64,000 bases of DNA. Source: Hericium rajendrae (taxonomy: Eukaryota; Basidiomycota; Agaricomycetes; Russulales; Hericiaceae). Made by a program: the position numbers and the translations under genes. The stretch covers positions 1,674,001 through 1,738,000 of the forward strand of contig CM065889.1 of the NCBI GenBank assembly GCA_033439255.1, written 5' to 3'. The notes beneath the pieces are model-generated. The model searched no databases and had not been told where the DNA came from. It saw only the letters and a list, made by a program, of their open reading frames with translations. Shown piece after piece: positions 10,374-21,386 of this stretch. Each line of letters begins with the position of its first letter. The stretch's first letter is position 1.

Positions 10374-10832
10374 TCATTCTAGTACAAGCTGGTCTTGTTC
10401 CCAATTGATGTTGGGGTTGTGTTCTCGCAGCCAGTCGGTTCCTAAGATCATGTCATCTTGTCCTAAATCTGTGATGTAAAATCGTGTCTTCTCTGTGTGT
10501 GTTGCATTCCCAGGTCCCTTGATTCCGATGCGTAAGACACAGTAATGGGTAATTTGACCAAGGGCATTTTCCGAGTCATCGACATTTTTGACTGAGATAG
10601 GTTTCATGAGGGGAATTGTCTTGATGTGATACTGGTTGACAATCCTCCAGTTGATAAGAATGCCTGTGGCTCCACTGTTCACCAGGCCTTTAACAGCGAA
10701 GTTTTGTTGTTTTCTTAAAATCATGATAATAATGCAGATATATGGAGAACCATTATATTTCAATGAGGATATGTGTAAATTGGCTGGCCAATTTGGTAAA
10801 TAAGAGTCCATTGAAACATCATCATCTGGCAT
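10374..10832 (-). pseudogene. Gypsy retropepsin-like aspartic protease (inactive)
   Basis: A 152-residue open frame has the retropepsin order: FAVKGLVNSGATGILIN for the active-site loop, then ITDLGQDDMILGTDWLREHNP. The catalytic motif is NSGA, whereas copy 2 (28018-28479) keeps DSGA, so this copy has lost the catalytic Asp by one G-to-A change on its strand. It processes the Gag-Pol polyprotein in active relatives. Confidence 0.85.
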
Positions 10833-10909
10833 CGAGAGTATATCAAAATGATTTGGAGAAGCAATTTGCAGACCTTTCGTCCTTCATGACATCGTGGCAT
10901 GAGGACGCT

Positions 10910-13376
10910 CTAAAAATCCTCCTGGTCTTCAGGTACTTCATGGTTGAGGGCAGCTTGCATGAGGGTCCGAGCTTCTTGCAAGTCGGACTCATTCATCTGT
11001 TGCATGGCTCGAGCCATTGTGAAGAGGAGAGTAGGGGTTTCTATCTCGGTGTTCCTGGCATTGACCGATCCTCCTGTTGTAGCTCTGGTAGAGGAGGGTT
11101 GTCCATTCTGGTTGCAACAAAACATTGCAACATGGCCTGCTCCTTCACACTTGTAGCAGAGATTGTTGGCATGGCAACGTTCACACTCTTCTAGAGACAG
11201 ATGAGGGCCTTGGTATTTGCCAGGATGATATTGGAATGCCCTGACCAAGACTTTGGCTGAGTTTATGTCTGAGCAGCATTGCGGGTCCTTGGAGAGTGTT
11301 TCCAACAGCTGGTTGGGATATAGGAAACTTCCTCTTCCCTTAGTTTGATCCTGGTCTGAACGGCTTTCTCAAAGATGCATGTCCAGGGTGGTGGCTCGAT
11401 CCTGCCAATCAAGAAGGGTCTTTGGAGGGTTCTCTGCAATAGTTATCTGCTTTGAGATCTCACTATTAAGGCCTTTCTTGTAGGCACTGATGAGTCTCAC
11501 GTCATTAAGGAGGGAGATGTCGGCCAACATGTTAAAAGCGGTGGTGTATTCATCGACACTCCTGTTTCCCTGCCTGAGGCATTGGATGTCAAAGAGTGCA
11601 GATTCTGCTGCATGGATCTCTCCGAACTGCTTGCGGAGATCTGCTTTGAACTTGGCCCATGTGAGGGCTTCTTTCTCATCTTCCTTGAGTTCATCAAGTT
11701 GGTCGAAGTACATCAGGAACCTTCAAAACTTTCTGATGGATCCTGCAGAGTCTGATCAATTGCAAGACCTGATTCAGCTGCAGGCTCTAATTAGAGGACA
11801 ATTTCTGATCAGAGATTTTATATTTTGAAGTTAATAACTATTGGCAGATATAGTAGTCATCCAACTCTAATCATTAGATGCAACAAAGTTTTCAATATCT
11901 AAAATTTATATGAATCTGATCAGTTCTGATCAGTCTGCAAGCATTCTGCATTGATACTTTTTTGAATCTTGAGGTCAAATATTCTGCAGCTAGCTGAGAG
12001 TAGCTGATGCTGTCTGAGAGTGTCTGATGTGTCTGATGCAACTGCTGCAGATCATGCAGACACTGTCAGATGCCTCGCAGGTCAAACAGAAAGTTTTGAA
12101 GGTTCCTGATGTACTTGGCTGCCCAGGGTCCTGCAGTACCTCCCTGGATGTAGGAGAGGGTGAAGTAGATTTGTGTGGCTGCATCGGAGAATCGATTGGA
12201 TTTAAGTTTGAAATGGAGCTTGCATTGGCTGATGAACTCCTTGAGCTTAGTGCAAACACCCGTGAAAGATGTCAGCTTATTGACATCTGGACCTTTTGCC
12301 ATCTCGTCTTCTTCGTCACTGTCACTGTCTGCTGGGTCAATAGCTCTCTGGAGATCTCCGAGTTCCAAGAGGTCATGGGTTGGGTCTGTGGTAAAGGGTA
12401 ATGGGCAGAGTGCAGGGTTTGGTGTTGGATTAAAGGGCTCAAGGATGGGTCTGCTAATGGTTCTTGCTGTGAGGGGAGAGCTATTGGAGGGTTCTGAGTT
12501 GCTGTCTGAGTTTTCTTTAGAATTGGATGTCCTGGGTAGAGGAACCGGTGTTTCGGTGATGGGGTCTGAGATGGAAGGTAGGGAGATGGAGGGGTCGATG
12601 GGAGATGCTGCTCTAGAACTCTGGAGTTCCTCAAGTTTACCAGCTGAGGTTTTACTGATCCTAGGATCGGCGTAAGAAAAGGTGGTGTGGGAGTCGTAAT
12701 AGGTGACAGGTCTGACAAGGTCGATCTGTTCTTCCTGGATTGAGGCGTCTCTAGTTGTTCCATATAGAATATAGAATTGGTGCATCTTGTGGTCAAACTG
12801 GTAGTGGATTTTATTGATATCATCATAGAGGTAGCTAGACGATTCAGTCCTAGGAAATGTCGGAGTAGAGAGGAGTACACGCTCAGATTGTTGGACTATT
12901 TGCCTGTGTCATTCTCCTTTGAGTAGATAGTTTGTTCTGTAGAATTCTGCTGGGGCATTTTCCTTGGTAGAAGTGACTTTCTTTCCTTTCCTCCAGATCC
13001 TTATGAGTTTGCTGTCTTCATCATGGTATGTCAATTCTTTGTTGTAGTAAAGGAGGTCTGCTGCTTCATCATAGGTGTAGAGTTTTGGCCATGCCTTGAT
13101 TCTACAAATTCGGTAAGGGGTTGCTTGATCCTCCTCTAGGTAGCGACGATGTGCCCTTTGTTCGTCTGTTAATTAGTTTTCTGATGCCTTGAGGGGGAAG
13201 TATAGGGGAACGAGAGGAGCAATGGTGGTGTTTGGTGAGGGGGGTAACTCCGGTATGTGGAATAGACCTTAAAGATCTTCACAGAAGATTCTTGATAGTG
13301 GATGGAATGGTGGCAGTCTGTTGTCAAGACTGTAGACCGATTTGTGTAGGGTGAGCAGTAGGAGAGCTTAACCAAG
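10910..13376 (-). pseudogene. Gypsy Gag (relic, split by a MITE)
   Basis: The C-terminal part holds a CCHC zinc knuckle, CYKCEGAGHVAMFC (C-x2-C-x4-H-x4-C). The capsid region follows upstream (LTWAKFKADLRKQFGEIHA; LRQGNRSVDEYTTAF). The frame breaks at 11711-12111, where a MITE is inserted, and resumes at 12113 (IQGGTAGPWAAKY). The N-terminal part continues to about 13330 through stops at Gln/Arg positions (for example TAA at 13173-13175). Gag forms the particle shell and packages element RNA. Copy 2 (28620-31040) lacks the MITE at this site. Confidence 0.85.
11711..12111. mobile_element. MITE, CATCAGGAAC family, in gag
   Basis: The 401-bp element has ~25-bp perfect terminal inverted repeats starting CATCAGGAACCTTCAAAAC. 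TA flanks both ends (11709-11710, 12112-12113), and the empty site in Gypsy copy 2 near 29352 reads GAAGTACTTGG with a single TA. It has no coding capacity. The right 45 bp are also the left edge of the large duplication starting at 40979. Confidence 0.95.
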
Positions 13377-14151
13377 TGCTAAGGACTGACGTCCTGTAGT
13401 GACCAAGTAGGGGCTCAGGCTACACACAAACAACAAAGGCCATCAGGAACCCTTACAACTTTCTGATGCATCTGATTCTGTCTGACTCAATCTGATTTCA
13501 ATCTGATTGATCTGAAAAATGTTTTAAAGAACTTCTGAGCTTTGTATTATATATATAAAAGATAAAATATTGTAACTGTTTATATTTCAACTCTCAAATA
13601 TCTATTTCTTGAAAAATTAGATCAATCAGATTGAAATCAGATTGAATCAGACAGAATCAGATGCATCAGAAAGTTGTAAGGGTTCCTGATGGCTGCTGAC
13701 CTGCGCAAGAGGCGATCGACGATGAAGAGAGTCGAGAGCGATTGAGAGAGAGAAGCGCAAGGCAGAGGGACTTAAAGGACACTGGCAACTGACAGGAGGT
13801 AAATCCTATAGAGTTGCAAAGTGGTTAAGCTGAGGTCTAAGGGACTCAGCTCAACCAGTTAAATACAGGAGAATACACAACTACGAGTCATATCTAAGGT
13901 GATGGTAGTAACTGTGCATTGTGCAGCATCGTACTGCGCATGATGGAGATGAAACATGATGGAGGGGTAGATAGGGTAGCACTGCAATGATCATGATGGA
14001 AATGGATAGTGGATCGAGGCAGTGCGATAGCATCCATGTGTACATGTAGATATGGTTAAATAAAGAGAATAGAGCAACGGGACATCAACCATGGTAGGGA
14101 TGTCAAAAGGAGTGATGTCAAGTTAAGAAATGAAACGTACAGTTCTTAACA
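13377..14151 (-). repeat. 5' LTR of Gypsy copy 1 (approximate inner edge)
   Basis: The outer end is TGTTAAGAACTGTACG. The inner edge is set near AGTCCTTAGCA because an LTR should end in CA; no second LTR is available to confirm it. A 251-bp MITE is nested. A TTTATTTAA TATA-like box lies near 14060 on the minus strand. Confidence 0.6.
13441..13691. mobile_element. Foldback MITE, CATCAGGAAC family, in the LTR
   Basis: The 251-bp element has very long inverted arms: about 75 bp from each end are nearly complementary (CATCAGGAACCCTTACAAC...). GC flanks both sides, and the homologous region in copy 2 near 31090 has a single copy (AAAGGCTGACC). No open frame. Confidence 0.9.
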
Positions 14152-14752
14152 CCTGTCATCTCAACAACAGTGCTCAAATCTTGTCTTTTTCATGATTTTC
14201 TTTAGCAGTAAGTTTAATTATTCTTATAATCTTTGTGTAGATGTATAAAATGACTAAAATAAATCATAATACCCACTATTTTTAGCAATCTGAGTGTGGA
14301 TTGTCAATTCACTGGCATTTTGAGTACTTTTGGTATACTGTCAGAGCTGAGTGCTTCCTTTTAGCAGGTTATCTTGATAGTAAGCTATATTTTCCTTATA
14401 TCATATATGTATATATATGCTAATGCTATTATAGACAGAGGTCTCAATAGCAAAGAGTCGACCCCTAAAATCGGTGGCATTTTTGGAGCTTTTTGTAGGG
14501 TTTGAGCAGTTTGGTCAGTTCGGTGCAGGGTAAGTACTTCTTTTCAAGTGATTTTTTTTGCAGTGAATCTAATTGGTCTATCCATATGAGCCTAAAGCTA
14601 AAGATAGAGCAATAAATAGCTACTTTTCAACAACAACAATAAAAATATTTCAATTTGACATTTTTAGTGTTTTTTCTTTTTCTATAGTAAGTCAACTTCT
14701 CTCATATTGTTTGCAAGTACTAAGATTGATATAAATTATAATAAATATAGTT
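14152..14752 (+). other. Exon-like fragments upstream of the dioxygenase relic
   Basis: Coding-like pieces are separated by introns: ECGLSIHWHFEYFWYTV near 14290, an intron to about 14433, then SRPLKSVAFLELFVGFEQF near 14455, followed by GTAAGT at about 14531. No family was recognised. They may be the tail of a gene cut by the Gypsy insertion, or early exons of the next gene. Confidence 0.3.
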
Positions 14753-17700
14753 ATGGCTTCTCAAACTCTACCAAATGATCTAAAATCATTACAAATATAT
14801 GGTCAAGATTCTAAACTTCCTCCTATTAGCATACAACCAGATCATCCTTTGCATGCAAAAAACTTTTTGAATAGCGACAATCCTTTGTACAATACATTCA
14901 AGGATGGTACAACATATGTGTGCATAGTGAATACAAGTTCAGCAGGCAAGCAAAAAAATGCTGAGTATGCAACTTGGGTTGGAGTACCTTGGAGTACCTT
15001 GAAAGAGATGAAAGACAAATTTGGTGTGTGTTTTGTGAACATTTTTGGACAGCTACTAATAGAAATAATATTTGTCAGACTTGATTTAGTTGAATTCTGG
15101 TGACATGGTGTTTGTACGATCACAACAAGATGGAGATGTGACAGGCAAGATGGATCTTTTTCAGAGAACCATGATAGTAGGGTATGTTGTTTCAACTTTT
15201 TAGCTTGGTATCACTATACTAATTCAAGAACTTTATGTGATAGAAAATTTTTCTCTTCAAAAAAATGGAGCATTTGCAACAGACATTGGAAAATGCTCTT
15301 GGAGAAGAGGAGGAGAGTACAGCATCAATGTCTGTTTAGAATTCAGATTTTAAAATGTTAATGGGTGGTACTGCTTTTGAGTATACTGGTATCCTGCCAG
15401 ATAAATCCAGTAGAACATATCAGATTGGACCAACACATCAAATGCCACCACATCTTTTTGCACCTTCAAAAAATGGCAAGTTAGAGAAAGGTGAAGAGTT
15501 GACAGATGCATAGAAGATATCTAAAGAACTATTAGATGTAGGTTTATAAGATCTTTCTGATATCAATTTGGCTAAAGCTGTATAGGCAACTACTGGCTTG
15601 TTTTCAGAGAGCTATAAATGCTTGTCAGACATACCAAATTATGTTCAGTCTTTTGCAGACTTGCATTCTTTTCCCAAAATTGGATCGTTAGACAATTTTA
15701 TGACCCAGGCCATGCAAGTAAATATCTCAAATGCCACTACATCAATTGAACAAAGATTCAAAATTAATATCTACGTAGATGTGGATCTTGCATCTATCCT
15801 TGGTCATTATGGTGACAAACATAAAGATGGATATGATGCCCTTGGAGCTTTTACTGCTATGGTTTCTCATTCCAAGCATCCTAAAAATGAATATAATCCT
15901 GGTCACTTTCACTTGCTAGAGCATAGTGTTTTCATCATGCTAGAGGATACTTTGGCTTGTTATTTTTCAGGCTTGCTTATGCATGGTGGTACTTCTCCAA
16001 AGGCTCCTTTAAGAACATCAACATCAGCCTTGAAGACTATAGTTCACTTCAATGCTATTGATTATCCAAATGATATCTTGTATGATATGAAAGACATCTT
16101 ACCTTTGTATGCTTGGTCCTCAAAATCATCAAAGGAAGGCTTTTTACCTTTAGGAACTGAGGTTAAATATTATGAGTTCTACTTGTAATATTAAAGCTAT
16201 ATATATTGATTTATCTTTGTAAATTTAGTCCAGAGGATAGAAGTGACACTACAGATAATCCTATCAATGCTGGGAAGGGTAGCTGGGCTAGAGATGAACA
16301 TATCATCATGCAGCCTGACTCCTTACTTGATTTTATTGTATGACATCTTCTGTTGTTGTGTATCTTTATATATGCACAGATCTGGCCCAAGCTTCAAGTT
16401 TGTTGTTCTTACTTAATTATTTTGTTGATTATTGATATTTCACTCTATAGGTTCAAATTGATGTTGACAAGTTTGTCTCTGCTTTTAGCATCAAATCAGC
16501 AGATTCAAATTCATCTCATCGATATGTTGCAAAAATTTGAGCTCTAACATCTGGTTGGCAAGTTGCAGTGCATATCGATAACATTGATACCATCAGGAAC
16601 CCTACAAACTTTCTGCTGTGTCTGATGTATCTGATTGTATCTGATTGTTCTTATAAATCTGAAATCTTGTAAGTTATTTCTGATTATTTCTGACAGATGA
16701 CACCTGTCTTAGGTGTTTGACTACCTGATGAATCTAAATGTTGCTACCAGTTTCTCCAGATTTCAATCAGATTTTATAAGATTTTATAAGACAGTTTGTA
16801 GGATTCCTGATGACTATTCCTATCACTGTGGTTTCATCAGCTACAAATGGCCAAGAAGTGGTAGAAGATCCAAGACATCTTGTCCTGAAAAGATGGAAAG
16901 AATGGTTAATTCAAAACTACAATCTTATGCCCAGCAATCACAAGTCTTTTTCAAAGCTATTCATTGATCCAGATAATCCATTAGAGTCTCAAGTATTAGA
17001 TAGTAGTTATTTAGGAGGTGTGTTTACATTTTTTTTGATATAAAAGAGATTCAACTAAATTATCTTTTATATACTACTAAAGACAAAGGTCTATACAAGA
17101 TCCAAGCCAGGTATTAATTAACTTATGGTGCATTAGCTAAGACCTGATCACTCAACATTTTTTCTTTGTAATAGCAAAACTACGCAAACCTAAGTACTTT
17201 TCTGTTAGCAGTTTGAAAACATGTTCCAACATAAACAAGAAAATATGATCTGTAGCAGATGCACTTATTTCTCCATACAAGGAAAAAACATCAGACAAAA
17301 GAAAGAAAAGGACCAGAGAAGATGACAATGAAGAATGAATACAAAGAAGCAAGAGGTTGTGCCACAGGGTGAATTATGCATGTTAGTTTTTAACAATTAC
17401 ATATAACATATTTATTACATACTAAGCATAGTATGAGATCAGATAAAGATCAAGATCAAGATGAAGAAATGAGAGATGCTTCAGATGAAGATCAGTGGCA
17501 AGATCAAGATGAACAACATGATGATGAAGAATAGAAAAATGAAGATGAACAGGAAGAGGAGAACAGTGTTGATCAAGTACAAAAAAGCCTTACAAATGTG
17601 GAAGACTCTATCTTGGAGTCAAGAGTGCTTTAAAGATATGCTTTCCTCAAAAGAATCTGATGATAGAGATAATATTCAGCTTTCTTCTATTTTATGATGG

Positions 17701-19113
17701 AAAGGTATGGAGATTTTTTTTTAGTTAACAATATGAGTCTAACATCAAGAGCAGAATACTTTTCAGTAGAATCACTCAAAAATGACTTAAAAGCACTCTC
17801 TACTGATAGGAACTTCATTCCTGCATCCTCCTCTAGTTATGTTGTGAGGCCGTCTACATATATCAGCCTTAGCAACATAGCAACAGCTATTAAAAAATAC
17901 ACTCCTGGATGTCTAGATCCTTTGCTTTCAGTTCAGAAAGGCCTACAAAACATTTCTGATCTTCTTCATAACATTGCACTTCAATCTCTAGACACTCATT
18001 GCAATCAATTTATAGTCATGATGTCTCATATGACAGCATGGCTATGGATTGATTATATTGCAAGCTACTATGCAGATTAAGTCTTGAATGTCTATGCTGA
18101 GGATGAAGAAAACTGGATTGTAAAGCTCAGGCGAATATTGTTGGCTGCTGCTAATGCAAATAATTCATGCAATATCACTCTGACACCATCAAATTTTACT
18201 TTAAATCTTTCTACTGTGTCCATGTTATCTGTCTCCCACCTTGTTGCAATGATCTCAGCTCTGTTGACTTTAGTCCTCGAAAATACTTTCTTCACCAATC
18301 TTTACAAATGACTTTAGGAAAATGGTTAAATCCTGATCAAACTATCTCTCCTCATACTGTTGCTCAAGCAGTATTTGTACAGAATCTAGTCTCTATTGCA
18401 GGTATGTTTATATATCAATAGTAATATTTTATAATATCTCATCATGATAAACAGGGATAGAGATTCTTTACTTGGAAAAAACTTTTGTTCTCTTCTGTGG
18501 ATTTAGTTCAATGGTGGCAAAGAAAAAGCTATGGCGCTCAGTATCTCAAGATAATTTACAACATTTTTCAACTTGGCTATCTCATCATGCTATTGTCATA
18601 CCAGACACCGAGGAGCATAAACTCATGATGTCCATCAATGATGTTTGTGATCAATATTCTGATTTCAACAAAGATGCTCGTAAATATATTGAGACCTTGC
18701 CAATTCTCTCTACTGCTAGTCAGTCTGAAGAGAGACATTCTCCTTCACCACATCCTCCTCTATTTTCTCACCCTCCACTTGGCCACATAAAATGTCTAAA
18801 GTTTCTGCATGTAGCTATATTCTTCCTGGATAGATTTTCTTTGAAGAATAAGCTGTCATTTACAGGTGATCTAGAATCTGCACCTCCAGAACATCAGGCC
18901 CTCCTTACAAAAATGGCTACACGACTTGACCATTATCTTCCCTTTTGTCAGCATACACCAAGTCTTGTGAGGATGAAAGAAGATGATACTCCTTTTTCAC
19001 CAACAAATGTTCACTCTCAAGCTGGATTTTTCAGTGCTCTGATCTTCTGTGGCATCACTTATGGTTGCCAGTTTGTCTTGGATCAGAAGGTCATGTTTTC
19101 AGACCTAGAAGAC
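14753..19113 (+). pseudogene. TET/JBP-like 2-oxoglutarate Fe(II) dioxygenase gene relic
   Basis: A multi-exon gene starts MASQTLPNDLKSL. The piece at 15598-16188 has a double-stranded beta-helix signature: HKD (residues 75-77), a beta-rich stretch (GHFHLLEHSVFIML) and LMHGG (distal His at residue 129) followed by Arg. This is the H-x-D...H triad of Fe(II)/2OG enzymes, and the layout resembles fungal TET/JBP-type 5-methylcytosine oxidases; I cannot exclude another branch of the superfamily. Downstream are an acidic/basic low-complexity segment (17160-17600) and a long unrecognised C-terminus ending at 19113. Stops at 15511, 15547, 15583 and about 18078 all stand where CAA/CAG would fit. A MITE splits it at 16591. 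Confidence 0.45.
16591..16812. mobile_element. MITE, CATCAGGAAC family, in the dioxygenase relic
   Basis: The 222-bp element has terminal repeats CATCAGGAACCCTACAAAC and complement. AC flanks both sides (16589-16590, 16813-16814). Removing it and one AC restores a coding join (HIDNIDT-IPITVV), which shows precise insertion into an exon. Confidence 0.9.
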
Positions 19114-19311
19114 TAGTCAGCCTGTTATGACAGCCTTAAATCCAATAAATCCTCAAATTATTTTTGTAACACCACAGCTTATAGTTGTCCAACTCAGCAT
19201 AGTGTTGAATATGCAGAAAAATATTGGAGGACAGCAAACATAGAATGGAAGAATTTGGTGAAAAGAACAGCACATTGCTCTTTTACAGCATTCTACAAGT
19301 GCATCAAAAAC
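19114..19311 (+). pseudogene. Possible upstream exon of the helicase relic
   Basis: A coding-like stretch (FVTPQLIVVQLSIVLNMQK) with two or three stops lies between the dioxygenase tail and a repeat insertion. It may belong to the helicase gene that resumes at 19759. Confidence 0.3.
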
Positions 19312-19758
19312 TTGGTAAAAGAGGGCCAATGCTTTGCATAGCAATACAATTTCTTTTTCATTGTTAGTTATATTTAGAAACAGTGCATAAATGATGTCAA
19401 GTCTTACTGGTCAGATTGATTATAACTCTTTATAAATTCTCTAGCTACCTTAAGGTCAAGATCTTAAAAGGAAGATCTCAATTTTGAGTTTTGATTTTTG
19501 AGTTCTGGATGGACTGGGGCCTATGTAGCATGTCTGGAAAGCAATTATTCAGTACATTCAGGCACAATTTAGAATGAGTGAATCAGTGGAGAACTGCTAG
19601 ACTTATTCTAAGGTCAAGATCTTAGAGGGGAGATCTCAGTGTTGAGTTTTGATTTTCAAGTTTTGGATAGTATGGGGTCTATGTAGCATGTCTGGAAAGC
19701 AATTAATCAGTACATCCCAGCTCAATTTAGAACGAGTAAATCAGTGGAGCACTAAATG
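19312..19758 (+). mobile_element. Short copy of the tRNA-like/150-bp-repeat composite
   Basis: It begins CTTGGTAAAAGAGGGCC and matches the left edge of the large composite at 20378. About two ~155-bp satellite units follow (AAGGTCAAGATCTTA...; TCTGGAAAGCAATTA near 19535 and 19691). It separates two parts of the helicase relic. Confidence 0.55.
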
Positions 19759-20233
19759 TTAAGCAATCAAGAGCATTCAAAATTATTGCAAATCATGCTG
19801 TGACTCCACAGTCTGAGCTGCTCAAGATGTATTTAGGGGGTATGGCTGGCACAGGCAAGTCACAAGTCATCAATACTATGATCAAGTTTTTTGAGCAGAG
19901 ACAAGAGTCTTACAAATTTTTAATCATGGCACCTACAGAAGCTGCAGCAGCTTTGATAGGAGGATCAACATACTATTCTATGTTAGCTATCAATAAATTT
20001 CAACCAGAAGGAGGCAAAGGTGTATCTACTCTGGCTGATATTCATACTAGGCTTCAACATGTTCAGTACATCTTTTTAGATGAGGTGTCTATGGTAGATT
20101 GCAATAGTTTATACAATATCAGTACCCAAATGAGCAGTGCACTTAAAGTAGAAGATCAGCCTTTTGGAGGTGTAAACATCATTCTTGTGAGTGACTTTGC
20201 TCAACTGCCTCCTTCTGCTAATAGTGCCTTGTA
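19759..20233 (+). pseudogene. Pif1/Helitron-type helicase, N-terminal fragment
   Basis: The frame begins near AFKIIANHAVTP and gives GMAGTGKSQVI (Walker A), FLIMAPTEAAAAL (motif Ia), YIFLDEVSMVD (Walker B) and VSDFAQLPPS (motif III). This is the ATPase half of a superfamily 1 Pif1-like DNA helicase, as in Helitrons and their captured relatives. It stops at a TIR-element insertion at 20234. No replication-initiator (Rep) domain is seen nearby, so a complete Helitron is not supported. Confidence 0.8.
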
Positions 20234-20377
20234 CATCAGTACTCTTACAAACTTTCTGCTAGATCTTATTCTGTCTGATCTTGTCTGATCACCTTATCTA
20301 CCTGACAGATTGGTCATTTCTGGCTAAAAACAAAATCAGGCAAGTCAAGCAGAGTCAGATTTTATCAGATATGCATT
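20234..20377 (-). mobile_element. First half of a split E4-family TIR element
   Basis: It starts CATCAGTACTCTTACAAAC and matches, in reverse complement, 38401 down to about 38258. The match stops at GCATTTAC and resumes at 25727. The element was inserted in the helicase relic. Confidence 0.75.
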
Positions 20378-20559
20378 TACTTGGTGAAAGAGGGCCGATG
20401 CTTCGCACGGCAATACGATTCCTTTTTCATTGTTAGTTATATTTAGAAACAGTGCATAAATGATGTAAAGTCTCACTTGTCAGATTGATTATAAATCTCT
20501 ATAAAATCTATAGCTACCTCAAGGTCAACATCTGAGAAATATGTTACTGGTATATAACA

Positions 20560-20760
20560 CTATATTAGCTACATAGCTTTTCTAGGTCCATAGCTGTCCT
20601 CTTTTATACATAGCAGTCAAGTAAACAATGCAAAGCTATCATAGCTTGTCATAGCTATCATAGCATAGGGCATAAGCTATCATAGTTGTCATAGTTATTC
20701 TAGTATAAGATAACTATAGAAGCTATATTAACTATATAATATATCTCTATCATTATATTA
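20560..20760. repeat. Left subterminal AGCTATCATAGCT-type repeats of E1
   Basis: Near-palindromic motifs such as AGCTATCATAGC and CATAGCTGTC recur every 10-30 bp. Matching clusters occur at 23190-23400, 27460-27640, 31195-31480, 33780-34090 and 38880-39130. They are candidate transposase-binding sites. Confidence 0.75.
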
Positions 20761-20899
20761 TATCTAGCTAGTAAGATTTCTATCTACTCTATATTACTTC
20801 TATCAAATATGCTAAAATAGCATATAAAATAAATATATTATAGATTCAATAGTCTGATGTTTTACAGTCACAAACATCGAAAATTGGATAAATTATATT

Positions 20900-21240
20900 A
20901 CTCAAACAATTTCATTACAAAACATTACTATAGCTACAGAGACTACTACAGAACTATAAAAGGTAACAAACTTACAATGACTACAAAAAGCAAAAGATAC
21001 AAATAAGAAAAGACATGAGTATTAGAAGATAACAAAGATAATATATGAAGACTTACCAGATTAACAAAAAAGTGAAAATCTACAAGACAATTTGAAGATC
21101 AGTATAAGAAACAATCAAGCTTACCTAGTAGGACTACATGGTAGTGTAATAAGTATGAAGACATTAGTATAAGTTATAAGATAATTAAGAATAACAGTGT
21201 ACCTTTAACAACAAAGAGAACAATAATAATAAAATGAGCA
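20900..21240 (-). repeat. Intron-like repeat array of E1 leader (minus strand)
   Basis: Read leftward, donor-like GGTAAG(T/C), branch-like ATACTAATG and acceptor-like TTTTTGTAG motifs recur downstream of the promoter, with tandem copies of TTGCTCA-containing leader repeats at about 21240-21320. It resembles the longer array in E4. Confidence 0.5.
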
Positions 21241-21379
21241 AATGACAACGACGAGTGAGCAAATGATGACGATGAGTGAGCAAATAATGACAAGTGAGCA
21301 AATGATGACAACAAATGTGTTGACGTGGCAAGGGATGGTGGGGGTTAAAGAGCAAGAGGTAAAGCGCATCGTGCCAGCC

Positions 21380-21386
21380 TTATATA
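21380..21386 (-). promoter_or_regulatory. TATATAA box of E1
   Basis: On the minus strand CTATATAAGG is followed by GGCACGATGCGC and, further on, CTCTTTAACCCCCACCATC. The same arrangement occurs at 26773 and 33233. Confidence 0.65.

Larger units (their letters stand above)
8080..14151 (-). mobile_element. Ty3/Gypsy LTR retrotransposon, copy 1, 3'-truncated
   Basis: Order on the minus strand is LTR, gag with zinc knuckle, aspartic protease, reverse transcriptase and the start of RNase H, then truncation at 8080 before integrase. The 5' terminus is TGTTAAGAAC at 14151. Two MITEs are nested (11711-12111, 13441-13691). No 3' LTR is visible. Stops, frameshifts and changed catalytic residues show it is dead. 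Confidence 0.9.

Noticed and set aside
8080-14151. Complete Gypsy element with integrase and two LTRs
   Set aside because: Pol stops within RNase H at 8080 next to a SINE; no integrase motif and no second LTR were found.
19759-20233. Complete Helitron
   Set aside because: Only the N-terminal half of the helicase is present; no Rep domain or typical Helitron ends were seen.
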